From the NCBI GenBank assembly GCA_009733775.1, contig WOGZ01000340.1:1-34090 (forward strand): a stretch of 34,090 nucleotides of DNA. Direction: 5' to 3'. This document shows, one piece after another, positions 1-10,947 of this stretch (the first letter of the stretch is position 1; every line of letters begins with the position of its first letter). Below the pieces are notes generated by a model. The model was not told the DNA's origin, made no database searches, and worked only from the letters and a program-made list of their open reading frames with translations. Position numbers and translations under genes: made by a program. Source of the DNA: Alectoria sarmentosa. Lineage: Eukaryota; Ascomycota; Lecanoromycetes; Lecanorales; Parmeliaceae.

Positions 1-128
1 TTATTCTCCCAAAGCTCCCCTGGAGCGAACCCTATATACAGTACTAATCATGTGGCTGGCATGGCAACAGGCCGGAGGAGGCTGGGAACCAACCATCTTT
101 TCAACATGAACTGCAATAGCTGCAGTGG

Positions 129-171
129 CTACCTGACTACCTGACTACCTGACTACCTGACTACCTGACTA
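129..171. repeat. Octamer tandem repeat, unit CTACCTGA
   Basis: About five perfect copies of CTACCTGA run head to tail, followed by diverged copies to about 260 (ctatttga, ctatctga, ctgcctga) mixed with a recurring ggctgcagtg motif. This is a simple minisatellite. The gradual divergence downstream suggests the array was once longer. Confidence 0.85.
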
Positions 172-474
172 CCCGGCTATTTGACTACCTGATTACACGG
201 CTGCAGTGGCTATCTGACTGCCTGACTGCACGGCTGCAGTGATTATCTGATCGCAGTGACAATGCGATAACGATAGCGACAGCGAATAGTAAACCGAGAT
301 AGATTGGTTTGTTGAAATAAGCTGCGCGGCGGAGTGGAAAGCACATCGATGGGTTCACCCAGATTGATAAATAATCGCTGCAAATGTGGGTTGCGCCGAG
401 AGTTTACTCTCAGGATTTTGGCGTTCGTAGTTTTATTCGCCTGATTAACCTATATTTACCTAGCCGAGGGGGGG

Positions 475-534
475 GTGTACATGTATCAAAAAGTGGTGTA
501 CATCTATCGAAAAGTGGTGTATACCTATCACCAC
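475..534. repeat. 21-bp imperfect tandem repeat, about 3 copies
   Basis: Units at 475-495, 496-516 and 517-534 share the pattern gtgtacatctatc followed by aaaagtg; the first two differ at only two positions and the third is diverged and shortened. A G run precedes them. Repeats of this type occur near the ends of some fungal DNA transposons, but no transposase or paired inverted copy is visible, so that link is speculative. Confidence 0.6.
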
Positions 535-1002
535 CCTATACTTATTACAGTACACTTTTGGTATGACGTTTTAATAGCGCGTTTTGAAAGGGCTGACGCT
601 AATGAAATATTTCGATCCTTTTAATTTCAATGCCTTGGCGTTGTTAGTCTCTTCATTCTGCCATCGATGAGCAACGACCATCAAACATTCTTCCCAGGTT
701 TCTCCAACGGAAAACAATCATGGACGGATGATTTACTTGTATGCTAGGCAAAAAAAGGTCTTGACTTTGAGTAAAATGGTGGGCAAAGGTGACTTTTGAT
801 GTTATGGGCGCCGCTTCAGCCGCACTTTGGCGCAGCATTTCTAGCAATGCCATGCTCCAAAAATGCCTTGACCCATCGTTCTAGGTCAGGACCTTGATAT
901 GTATAACATTTGGGCCCGGCCACTTCCTCTTGTCATCGTTCCGCGGCCCTGGTGCCGTTTTTCGATCAGCATATATCCCTCTGAGGAGGAGTGCTTTGAT
1001 CC

Positions 1003-3991
1003 ATGGACCCTGTCTCAGCCATTGCCAGTATTGTGGGTATTGTAGGGTTTGGAATCCAAGTTGCCCAAATCTTGCAGAAGGAGATCGATGCCATTCAGAC
1101 TGCTACGGAGCGAGTTGAGCAAATCGTCATCGAGATACGGGCTACCGCCACAGGTCTGACCAATCTGCAAGACTTCCTGCTACAAGATTTCGAAGCTTCT
1201 CTTGATGATCGAATCTTCAACGACGACGGGCGCAATGAAGTCACTCACATCGTCCGGCGGTGTAATACTGTCTTCCGGAATATCACCGTGTTGGTGGCCA
1301 AGGCAGGAAATCGCATTCTTTCCAGTGTGGACCAATTTCAGCGCCAGGTTGAGGAGGAGCACAAGAAGAGAAATGGAATCGAACAAAGTGATGTCAAGCT
1401 CGAAATCGAGCTATCCAATCTCGAGCATTTGATGTGGCCATGGAAACTCCCGAAAATCGAGCAGTATATTGCAGACTTGGATAGATTGAAGCTTTCCCTT
1501 GTACTCATCCTATCAGTGGCAAACTTAGCCAAGACCAAGAAACAGAAGAAGGTCAAAGACAAGTAGACGCTCCTAAGAAAGCCCTTCGATAAGCACACAC
1601 TGATTCGACTTCTAGTGATGCCGAATCCGAAAAATGGGAAGGAAGTCAGGCCGAGACCTTGGTTCAGGATGAGATATTTTATCAAGATAGAGGCTTGCAA
1701 GAGGCAGAGAAGAAATACGAAACCCTTACTGTTGGAGGCTCTCCCACACAATCAACACACGCTGCAGCACAAGTTCTGATTTCAAATTGGCCTGACTCAC
1801 CCACTGGACGGTACGTAATTTGAATCACAGACCTATTTTCTACGCGCCGTGGACGCACGCTTGCGTCTTTAAGAAAGTTTATTTTTATCTGACATAATCT
1901 AGCGGCATCTCTTCAATTACAGAACTCCACGAATCTGGCGTCATGCTCGAAGGCTTTGCGTTCAATCCCGATGAGTTCGAACAAAAAGTCATTGAAATGC
2001 CTCTTAACATGAGATCTATCCAGGATCACGCTCTCAAAAGAAGTCGCTGGGGGAGCAGAAAGCCATTGAGCGTTTGGGACGCTTTTGCCAGACTACCTAA
2101 CTATCAACAAGAGATGATTCTCACGATTCTCGCAGAGCGAAAGAGACAGCTTTATGATTATACACGCGATGATCCTCCATTGCCTCCGCAGCTCGTATTA
2201 ATCAGTTTGAATGTCGCCAAATACCGTTGGCGAAGGTTTCTGGAAGCGCTCAGACGTTTCGGAGATTTTGATTTTGGGAACGCCCCAAAAAGAAGAATGC
2301 TTTTTATCGTGATTGCTCGAGTGACACAGCCTCATAGCAATGGTTCAGAACCTTTAATATCATCTACGAAACCGTGGCGTCGACCATCCAAAGCAGACAG
2401 AGATGATAGCGAGTCCACATCATCCAACGACCCTTCTTCAAGCCCATCAAGAAGCCGCCGGAGGAGTCGAGTACGTTATTCTCGGAGCCGCAGTAGAAGT
2501 CGCACTCGAGGGCATAGGCGAGGTTTAGTGGTAGCTGCGGCTCGTGGTCTCAAGGCTGCGTACCAGAACAGGAAAAGCGAGAGATTTGCGGAGGAGAGGA
2601 GATCGCGCCGCCGTTCGCGTAGACGCCGTTATTCCTTAGATTCAGATCCCATGCACGAGTCTTATGGTGGGGCTCAGGCTCGTGCCGCAGAGGCAGCTGG
2701 AGCTCAGCAGAGCACAGGGCGTTATGACTACGCGGCGAACCCTACCGGCTACCCCTCTTCATCTATAGGAACAGAAGCACCCAAAGCTGGCGATCAAGGC
2801 GACGATGAATCTCAGCTTCGGCGTGTTACGACCTTGAACGAGACCGACGGAAACGAGCCATCTACAGTTCCGCCCCCGCCACCTCAGCGTGAGCCGACTG
2901 TGATCGAAACCGATAAGATCGCCCTGCCTCCTCCGCTTCCCCCGCCTCAACGAGCAACGACTTTTCAGGAAGACGTAAATAGTGGTGGTAGATCAGTTGG
3001 GGGACATGCTCTCGCGGCTCTTGGTTTACGAAGCACCTCCCGTAGAGGGCGAGACGCCTCTCGGCCGACTGAGAATAAGATAGTAAGAAAGAACACTGGG
3101 CCTAGGTCATCACGCGATTTACGTGTCACAAGAGGGGAGCGCAGCCGCCGCGACAGGAGTAGAAGTAGGAGCAGGAGCAGGGCAATGGTGCCAAGGCTGA
3201 GTAAATGGAGGAACCGCAGTAGCTCTAAACAGCGACGTAATAGCAGGAGCAACAAAGAGGGCACCGCTATGCAGCTTTTCAGAAAGTCGCCGGAACGGCC
3301 AATACTCAGGACCTATACAGACGATGGAGTTCCTCCGACGCAAAGGGACAAGGCTGCGGTAGCAGAATACTACCTGAAAAAATGGACTACAGCATACGAT
3401 CACGTACGTGCCCAGAATCTGGGAAGAAGGTACACGACTCGCGCTGCCGGGCGCTCGCGAAGCAGACTTGTGCCTGACCGAGGTCTCATTGAGTATGGCA
3501 ATGAGCCTGTATACGGTAGTCAAGCTCCATACTACCCACCCCCACCTGGTCAGGGAGGATACTATGATGCAAATCCATACCAAGGCGCTTATAATCCTGC
3601 GGACTATTATCCTGCAGGTGTTCGGACTCCTGGTGCTGGCGCCGCGGATGCCTCTCCTTACCAAGGACAGAAGACGTCGGAAGGTAGGGATAGGGATAGG
3701 GATAGGGATAGGGATAGGGATAGGGGTAGGGATACCTCCGAGTCGGATGACGGTAGGAGAAGACGACACAGCAGGAAAGAGGATGATAGCGGCGCTTCCG
3801 ACGAACAGGCACAGACATACACGACTCATCCCGTTCCGGGCAACATTCATACTGACGACGAAGAGGAGGAAGAGAAGCACCCAACTCAGCCTCCTGCTGG
3901 TCTGACGGTTCCATCTCACCAGCGTGCTTATGCTGAGTCTGTGCCTGATAACGGGAATGAGAAGGAAGATTTTGTGGAAGAGGTCGAATGA
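1003..3991 (+). CDS. STAND-type N-terminal domain protein with RS-rich disordered tail
   Basis: Function unknown. I infer three exons, 1003-1562, 1616-1810 and 1903-3991, giving 947 residues. Introns 1563-1615 (53 nt) and 1811-1902 (92 nt) are both phase 2 and each restores a long open frame; the first removes the stop at 1564. Residues 1-180 begin MDPVSAIASIVGIVGFG, the hallmark of the helical fungal N-terminal domain found at the head of STAND/NLR and HeLo-like proteins. Residues about 266-390 hold a charged region with KRSRWGSRKPLSVWDAF. The rest is disordered: RS-rich clusters near 433-460 and 661-680, polyproline near 573-600, a Tyr/Pro/Gly-rich stretch, an RD dipeptide run near 845-862 encoded by a hexamer repeat, and an acidic run near 902-909. 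No NB-ARC or catalytic domain is present. RS clusters suggest nuclear localisation or RNA binding, while the N-terminus suggests signalling or membrane-associated assembly; neither is shown. Confidence 0.8.
3684..3733 (+). repeat. Coding hexamer repeat (TAGGGA)n giving Arg-Asp dipeptides
   Basis: About eight near-perfect copies of the hexamer TAGGGA lie inside the third exon of the gene at 1003. In frame they encode alternating Arg and Asp with a late Gly variant. Gains or losses of whole units keep the frame. The unit resembles but is not the TTAGGG telomere repeat. Confidence 0.9.
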
Positions 3992-5410
3992 TCCTGAATA
4001 TGGCAGGGGCAAATCATGTCAATTGCTCTTGTGTGGAGTTGCGCTTTAGAATAGCGAGGAAAGAGAAGTTTGGGAGAACGTCTTTCACATGATGGAGTAT
4101 AGACCTTGGGTTTTCTCTAGACACTTGATCAAAGACGAGGCAAACCCTGCTGTATTCTTGAGTATAAGCACCAGACCTGGAACGTTCCCTCGTCTTCGGC
4201 TTCATCTCCTACTGACAATCGCGTCAATACCTCGATGCCTTTTTTCGCGTTCCCGTATCTCGGCTTGAGATTCTGTCTAGGATACAGTCATTAGGAACTT
4301 CTTGAATTCGCTGGACCAAGATAGCATAGAGCTGAGAAAAATCCCCTTCAAGTCATATAGAAGATTGCTCCTGCTGGGTCAAGGGGCTTTGGCACATTGA
4401 TGCGCTTGCTTGGGATTTTTGACCTTTTGATTGGATCAAATGGCCTGGTATCTGCTGTGGCTGGATCATCGACTGCCGTATCGGTGACCAATGGGCACTT
4501 GGGAGACAGTGGAGAATGAGAGCGGTGGGATTATAGACCTGGCACTTTTTGAATTTCAAATTTTCCGGTCGAGGCGGTAACCTTGCGGCACGAGAGCCGC
4601 AGCCCTCACTCCACTTGCATTAATATACGTGGCCGCCGCTGTTAGAATCGACCCTGTGAGATTCTCTTCCATTGCTTCCCCTCCTCAAGATCCCAATCCT
4701 GATCATTCACAGCAACCGCAACTCGAACCCCACCCCACCCCACCCCTCTTCCCATTCTCGCCTGATCCTACCTACCCGCACAACGAATCCTCTAACCGCC
4801 ATCTCGATCTCCACTTCGCCATTTCAGCATTTATTAAATATAATATTTTTTAATTTTTCTAGACCCAACAGCGGCCTCTCCCGACGATGGCCCCTTATTC
4901 CGGTTTGCAAATTGGGAAGGAAGGAAGTAGGCAGGGGATGCAGGAAGTGATTAGAGGGGGGTGGGGGGGCAGACTAAGAGATGGATGGTTTTTGTGACAC
5001 ATGAATGAAGAAGGTGGCAAATGTGTTCATGGTGGTGATGTAGATGATGGTAGATCTCTGCAGCAGCGTTGAGGGACGTGCGCGATCTTTTGCATCTTGA
5101 GAGCTCAGACGCGGCAGATACCCGGATCTCGTCCTGTGGACATGCTGAGGCATCGATCGACATCTTATCTACTAGGAGGGCAGGTTTGCTTTATACGTTT
5201 GAGGCTTTTTACCCCCCCCGCCTTTGAAAAATGTGTACAGATGCCTTGTACTCTGGGTTGTGAGCCCTACTTGGTAGCGCGGATTATTCCAATATCGTAG
5301 GAAGCGGAAATAACCAGTGGCTCAAGAATTCGAATATGAGGGCTTCTTACCATATCCGGGGCATCGAGAAGGCAGAAATCCAAACAGATGTTTTTGACTT
5401 TGCGGCTATT
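3992..5410. other. Intergenic region, no gene seen
   Basis: This stretch lies between the convergent ends of the RS-tail gene and the kynurenine monooxygenase gene. Open frames are short and unrecognisable. It includes a C-rich run near 4730-4750, an AT-rich patch at 4830-4860 and a G run near 4955-4970. It should hold both 3' untranslated regions. Confidence 0.5.
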
Positions 5411-7255
5411 TCATTTTCCAAATTGACTCAGCCATGTCCCATAATATTTCCAAAAGTCTCTCCTTGCAAGTGCAACAGCAGTCAAGCCTCCCATTCCCAC
5501 AAGACTTAATCCAATGACGCCCATTAGTATTCGACCTTGTCGTTGTACAGCCTTGTCAACTTCGCTGTATCGCTGGTTCTCGAAGCTGACTCTCGTGTAC
5601 TGCGTCCTCCATCCTAGACTTGGAAGATAGACATTCACGCTCTCTTCCATCCATTTCCTCATCTTGTAGAGCGGTGATTGGACGCTAGAGCGCATTTCTT
5701 CGTAATTCCGTAAAGCGAGATCATTGATTGCTGCTGCATCTGGAGCGCGCCGAGAGGTATACTCGTCCAATGCTGCTTCGCGGGCTGAGTTTCGAGCTGC
5801 GTGGTCGGGTACTACGGCAGAATCGTAGATGTTGTGCTCGTCCAGAATGTCGAAGAGTACCCGGACGTCTTCGAGGCCAGCATTCATGCCTTGGCCGTAG
5901 AATGGAACCATTGCGTGGGCGGCATCTCCGAGAATGACAACGCTTGATTTGTAGTGATATGGTTTACACTTTATAGATATCAAGGGTAGATGCGGGTTCT
6001 CACGAAACTGCTTTTGTAGGTCGGATGTAGATATCAACTCCGGGCATACACCCGGGAAATTCTTGTGGAAGAATTTCACAAGCTTCTGCTCAGGTTTCTC
6101 GGACACCGAGTTGAAATGGCTGGCAGGCGCGAAGAGAGTGCAGGTGAAAGACTTGTCAAGGGAGGGTATTGCAATGAACATGAAGGAGCCCCCGGGCCAG
6201 ATATGTAGGTGGTTGGGGTCAATAGCGAAGGATGAGTCTGATCTAGGACTGATGTGGAATTCGCACCATAGGGTGTCAATGTATTCTTGCTGGTAGTCGA
6301 GTCGAGCGAATTTCATCAAATGATAACGAGTGGCAGAATGAGCACCGTCTGCGCCGATGAGTAGGTCAAAGGTCACAGAGATCTCGGTTGCCCGCTTCTG
6401 GTCATGCTCGAGGGCATCACTTTGAGTAGGATTCTGCGCGTGGTCAGCCTTTTTAACATGGCCTTGCTGTTCGAACCAAGCGGTCTTCTTATTGAAGTCT
6501 GCACCTGTCAGCTTGTGATTGAAGTGCAACGTGACGTTGGGCAGCTTTTCCAAGGCGTCGAGGAGGCGTTTGTTGAGACTCGCACGATCCACTGCTTGGA
6601 TGTACTGGGAACCGTTAGATGCCTCCTTCACGCCGATCGATATTGCGGAGGGCATACTCTACCATTAGCATCGTACTCTTGAGACTCATGGTAAATCTCG
6701 CCACCCTTTCTTCGCCCATGTATCATACGTGCGTGCATTGGTATGGTCTCTTTGAGAATTTCCTCGAGAAGTCCCTCGCACTGTGAGTGTCTCATAGAGT
6801 TGATGCCGCGCTCCGATAGAGCCAAATTGATTGATTTTGTAAAGTTCAAGGGTGTCGTGGACGGATCACGCAAGTCTGAAGAAAGCTTCATCAGACACGG
6901 CCAATTGTCATCGACTATTCCTATGACGGCAATTGCAGTGCTCCGTGCTCGTGAGATCTCCTTCCAGAAAGATTGCGGCACTCATTTTATTGGATCGAGA
7001 GGGTTTTGTTGAAAGTCTAGTGTCCTGTCTGTAGGAGAGCAGGACAAACACATTTCCCAAGCAAAAAGACAAGTGAGAAAATCCAAATGCTAATCAAACA
7101 CTGCAAACTAAAGTTGAGAAGAAATGCTTCTTACCAGCTCGAAGTTCGTATACATGGACATCGTCTCCCCTATTTGCCGCATACAAGGCTGCGAGGGCGC
7201 CCACAGGTCCTGCACCAACCACGAGGACCTTTTGCGTCTTACTTCCTTCAGCCAT
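5411..7255 (-). CDS. BNA4: Kynurenine 3-monooxygenase (BNA4/KMO)
   Basis: FAD- and NADPH-dependent hydroxylation of L-kynurenine to 3-hydroxykynurenine in the tryptophan-to-NAD pathway, at the mitochondrial outer membrane. Three minus-strand exons are inferred: 7135-7255, 6658-6875 and 5411-6604, giving 510 residues, a normal length. Introns are 6876-7134 (259 nt, phase 1) and 6605-6657 (53 nt, phase 0, with a ctaac branch point). Seen: the FAD-binding GAGPVG at residues 14-19; the family signature LNFTKSINLALSERGINSMR in exon 2; the DG motif GADGAHS near 197; the GD motif ILGDAAHAMVPFYGQGMNAG near 339; and a C-terminal hydrophobic segment near 470-492 matching the membrane anchor of the family. 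An upstream in-frame ATG at 7306 exists, but the ATG at 7255 fits fungal homologues, which start a few residues before the Rossmann strand. Divergent from the aminopeptidase gene. Confidence 0.95.
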
Positions 7256-7654
7256 AGTCTTTGCTGTAGGTATTGTATCCTGAAGAAGAGGAAGAAGAGT
7301 TTTCAAGACTCAGCGAATGTATTTTGGCCTCCATGATGATGACATTCCCATGAGCCGAGGGAGCCAAGGAGCCGGAGGAGCCAAGCGTGAGCAGACCGAG
7401 TTTTTGCCTGGGCCTAACACTTTCAGCCTTACAGTTCTTGGCGCTTTTCTTAGCTTCCTTTGTCTCCCGGTTGTATTTGCTTATCGTCAACCTTCGAGAA
7501 AGCGAGTTAGGCAACCAACATATACAAGCTTGTACTGTTGGCCAAGTGGCCTCACCAGGAGCTCGTGAAGAGTTCGTGAAGAACTGAGGACAAAGCGCCT
7601 TTATTGCGCCCACCTTCAACTTGACAGCAATTATCTACCTGACTGGCCTCCATC
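7256..7654. promoter_or_regulatory. Divergent intergenic region between KMO and MAP1
   Basis: These 399 bases separate the start codons of two genes transcribed in opposite directions, so they must hold both 5' leaders and probably both promoters. I see no clear TATA box or known operator, and no supported short gene. Confidence 0.55.
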
Positions 7655-9003
7655 ATGGCAGAAGTTACTACTGGGGCGAAGAAGTGCATAGGCGTGGACT
7701 GTCCAAACGATGTCGGTACCTTGCAGTGTCCGACATGTCTGAAACTTGGAAAAGAGAGCTCGTTTTGTTCGCAAGACTGCTTCAAAAGGAGTTGGGTAGG
7801 CTACCTTGTGCCCTCGTAAGGTACACATGTCCAAGATCGTTAGTTCAGGTCGCTGATCCTCTCTCAGTCGGAGCACAAGTCTGTGCACAAATCTGGCTGT
7901 ACGTATCGTGATCAGTCTACCTGAGCTTCAATTGATCGCAACGCAGCAACCGCTCTACATAATCCTTTCCCAACTTTTCCTTTCACCGGATCTCTGAGAC
8001 CTATATACCCGCTATCAGATAGAAGGCCCATACCAGATTCGATACCACATCCGAATTATGCTAAGACTGAGGGTGGCAACCCCAACTACAAGTTTGCTGC
8101 GAGGAATAGTATCATTTGTTTGGACAAAAAGCAGCAGGCAGGTATGCGGAAGGTCTGCCGCATGGCTAGGGAAGTCCTCGATGCAGCTGCAAGAGAACTC
8201 AAGCCCGGAGTCACAACGGACTACATTGACGAGGTGGTGCACAGAGAATGTATCAAGAGGAACGTAAGTTTAGATCCTAGGACCCCATCTGGGTGCATCA
8301 CTTATTCATTTGCAAGTCATATCCATCACCCTTGAATTACTCGGGCTTCCCCAAGTCCGTGTGCACTTCAATTAATGAAGTCATATGTCACGGCATACCT
8401 GACCAGCGTATGATCCGAGAAGGCGACATCATCAACCTGGATGTGACACTCTACCACGGAGGATTTCATGGTGACCTCAATGAGACATACTACATAGGGG
8501 AAAAAGCTATCAAGGACCGAGACTCGGTCCGCGTGGTCGAGACAGCTCGAGAATGTCTAGAGGAAGCCATCAAACTTGTCAAGCCGGGCATGGCCTTTAA
8601 GGATCCAGGCACGGTCATAGAGAAACATGCAAAGTCAAAAAATTGTGGCGTTATTCGAACATACTGCGGTCATGGTATTAACTCACTTTTCCACTGCGCG
8701 CCCAATATACCCCATTACGCCAAGAATAAAGCCGTGGGAATCGCAAAACCTGGAATGACCTTTACGATCGAGCCGATGATTAGTCTGGGCTCTTTTAGAG
8801 ACAAGACATGGCCCGACGACTGGACGAGTGTTACTCAGGATGGATCAAGGACAGCTCAATTTGAGCACACTTTGCTCGTCACTGAACATGGCGTTGAGGT
8901 CCTGACAGCTAGGCTTGCGGATTCACCGGGTGGTCCAGTTGAGATGCCGCCAGAGGTGAACGCAGATGAAGAAGTTTCTGCCAAGGGAGCGAGCGGCAAG
9001 TAG
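7655..9003 (+). CDS. MAP1: Methionine aminopeptidase type 1, zinc-finger form
   Basis: Removes the initiator methionine from nascent proteins; cytosolic and ribosome-associated through its zinc finger. Four exons are inferred: 7655-7795, 7868-7898 (only 31 nt), 7947-8263 and 8317-9003, giving 391 residues, close to the usual fungal length of about 390. Introns are 72, 48 and 53 nt. The N-terminal C6H2 MYND-like finger is complete: C11, C16, C25, C28, C38, C42, H50 and H54, the last two supplied by the microexon. The catalytic domain has H188 (CHGIPD), metal ligands D205 (NLDVT), D216, H282 (YCGHGI), E315 (FTIEPM) and E346 (QFEHT). All key residues are intact. The ATG at 7655 sits directly before the finger. 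Neighbour: the kynurenine monooxygenase gene upstream, divergent. Confidence 0.95.
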
Positions 9004-9731
9004 TCATCTCAATAAAGGAGCTTCCAACAATCTTCAATCGGCATTATTCAAAGTTTGAAAGGGCACCACCAAAGTATCTTATGGATCATTTCCTTGCCTA
9101 GCGCGTGACCCTTGACGGCCACATTTACACCTCAGCACCTTAAGCGCAAAAGCCTTTTACATTACCTGTCTACTTAGGCTATTTCCTATTGAAGATTATG
9201 ACACCAGACCATGTCCCATCACAACTAGTATGTTCGAGGACAAACACATCTCTTGGAAGTTGGGACCAAAGGATGCTGACTTCATCTGGAAAATGGTTTG
9301 TGTATAATAACCATTTGTTGATGACCTACTAAATTCACACTTTCTTGATGACTCTCGCTGTCTGCTAGCCTGCTAGCCTGTCTTCACTCATGCTTTTGCT
9401 GCGTACACATCAGACTTCCATGATGTTCTATGAAATTGAACGTTTACCATTTGATTGTATCCTGATATCTATCTACGGCAATCATTGGAACGCAGAGCTG
9501 AAGGTCATAGATTACCATCCGTTTGCTGAGATGTAAGCTAGCAATAAGCATGCATTGACACTATTCATTTTGTGGTGCGTTCTTTCATCTCCCGCGTCAT
9601 CACTTCTCCGTTTCAGAGTACAATATTTTATCTGATATTCGTCTTCCTTTCCAGCATCTAGCTTCGGTCTAAATATACATACACTAGTGACTCTCTTTTC
9701 AACTGTGCGGAAGGCGTGAAGTGTCTACATC
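9004..9731. other. Region downstream of MAP1, no gene seen
   Basis: This contains the 3' untranslated region of the aminopeptidase gene and mostly AT-rich sequence with frequent stops on both strands. A small ctagcctg direct repeat occurs near 9366-9381. No recognisable coding sequence. Confidence 0.5.
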
Positions 9732-10177
9732 GTGGCACTTATTCTGAGACTCATCCAATTCAGCCCCATATTATTCGGCCTAGATCCGCTTCATGGTTGT
9801 CAAAGGAAAAGTGAAGCTCCGCGGTCGCCATTAATAGTCAGTGTGACACAGCTTCTAAAACTAGTCAGCCATAACATTATCAATGATATGAAAGTCCTGG
9901 ATCGCCATGGCATCAATCTCCATGACCATTCCGACCTCTTTGGAATAGCTGACACTCAGGTTCTTGTTCAAGATTCAAGTGCTGAGCGTTTGCCCGAAGT
10001 TTTATCCGATCTTGTGCTGATGCCCACATGGCCGATGTTTTCGAATTACTAAAAGCACAAGACCACATCGACGAATGGATCAAGAGAGCGATGCGTGACA
10101 TGAATCCCAATTTGATCATTGTGTGTTTCGACTACGAAGACGTGGGTGGAGGTCCGTCAGAGTTTGGCTTTGCATAG
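9732..10177 (+). pseudogene. Relic resembling Gfd2/YDR514C-type DEDDh exonuclease domain
   Basis: Not an intact gene. Frame 9732-10052 contains SHNIINDMKVLDRHG followed by GIADTQVL, which matches the central and late motifs (nucleic-acid 3'-5' exonuclease fold, xGHxxxxDxxxL then DTQ) of fungal Gfd2/YDR514C-like RNase H-fold proteins. Near 10016 the similarity seems to move to another frame with ADAHMADVFELL, like the family's NDAHxTLxALL motif, so a frameshift is likely. The same frame then reads PNLIIVCFDYEDVGGG before a TAG at 10175, which resembles the N-terminal catalytic D-x-E strand. This strand normally precedes the other motifs, so the order looks permuted or two copies abut. Assignment is by motif memory only. 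Confidence 0.4.
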
Positions 10178-10947
10178 TATCGAATGACAGATTTGATAGC
10201 GATTGATCCTGATGAAAAAGGCAAGAATTGGTGACCGTCCCTAAAAGCCAAGCATTTTCATGTGGACAACCTTTCCGGGCAAGTAAGGGCGTTCTCACTT
10301 CTGGCACCACCATTGCTCAGGTGGAGATTGAGTGCGACTCATGCATCAGCGCAAAGAAGCTCCGCGAGGCCTTCTATGCTTCGATGATCCCTGCAAAGCT
10401 GTCCCATGAAACAAAGCGTGGGGAATCGTCCCGTTGACAGCGGCTTCCCGGAGGCTCTCATCCTTTCAAAATTCACGTTGAGGTTCACACTTCTCATTTT
10501 CTTGCCTCTCCGGGAAATTGGAATGGACAAGCGAGACGGTTCATCTGCTTGCGGTTTTCTGGTGCCAGATGGGGTATACTAGATCTCCTCAAATCTTCTC
10601 TCTAAGATTTCCCAATTGCGCTTTGCTACTGAGCACCTTGGTGGAAAGTTGAATGACCTGCCGAACAGCCCATGGCGAATGCGAGTCTAATGCGGCTAGG
10701 TGGCTACCCCATCACACATTTATCTGTCAGTCTCCATGACGCAGTGCTAAAAAACTGAGGGCTTCTAATGCTCGTGTGGCCTCTCATGCGAGGAAGAACG
10801 GTTACAGGTAATGAGCAGAAATTTAATTCAACTAATTTTTCTTCAGCGAGACCGAAGCCGATAGGTCTTCATGGCAGCTCATTCTAATCAGTTGAAGGAG
10901 ATGAGGATGGTGCCTCAAAGCGCGAGCCAACAGAGAGTGGCAGTCCT
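10178..10947. other. Decayed region after exonuclease relic
   Basis: No intact gene. A short frame near 10240-10275 reads KHFHVDNLSGQ, which could continue the exonuclease relic, but stops and frame changes prevent a firm call. The remainder shows nothing recognisable. Confidence 0.4.

Larger units (their letters stand above)
1..1002. other. Intergenic 5' region with tandem repeats
   Basis: No convincing gene is visible before the ATG at 1003. The region holds an octamer tandem repeat (129-171) and a 21-bp tandem repeat (475-534), listed separately. Short open frames here lack recognisable similarity and look accidental. The last 100-200 bases should contain the promoter and 5' leader of the gene at 1003, but I see no clear TATA or CAAT element. 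Confidence 0.5.

Noticed and set aside
3684..3733. Telomere-like repeat
   Set aside because: The unit is TAGGGA, not TTAGGG, it is short, internal and in coding frame.
3119..4012. 297-residue open frame on the minus strand
   Set aside because: It is antisense to the RS-rich exon; its Ile/Pro/Arg repeats merely mirror the hexamer and RS codons.
7256..7306. Upstream ATG at 7306 as the start of kynurenine monooxygenase
   Set aside because: It would add 17 residues before the normal family start; the ATG at 7255 places the FAD motif at the usual distance.
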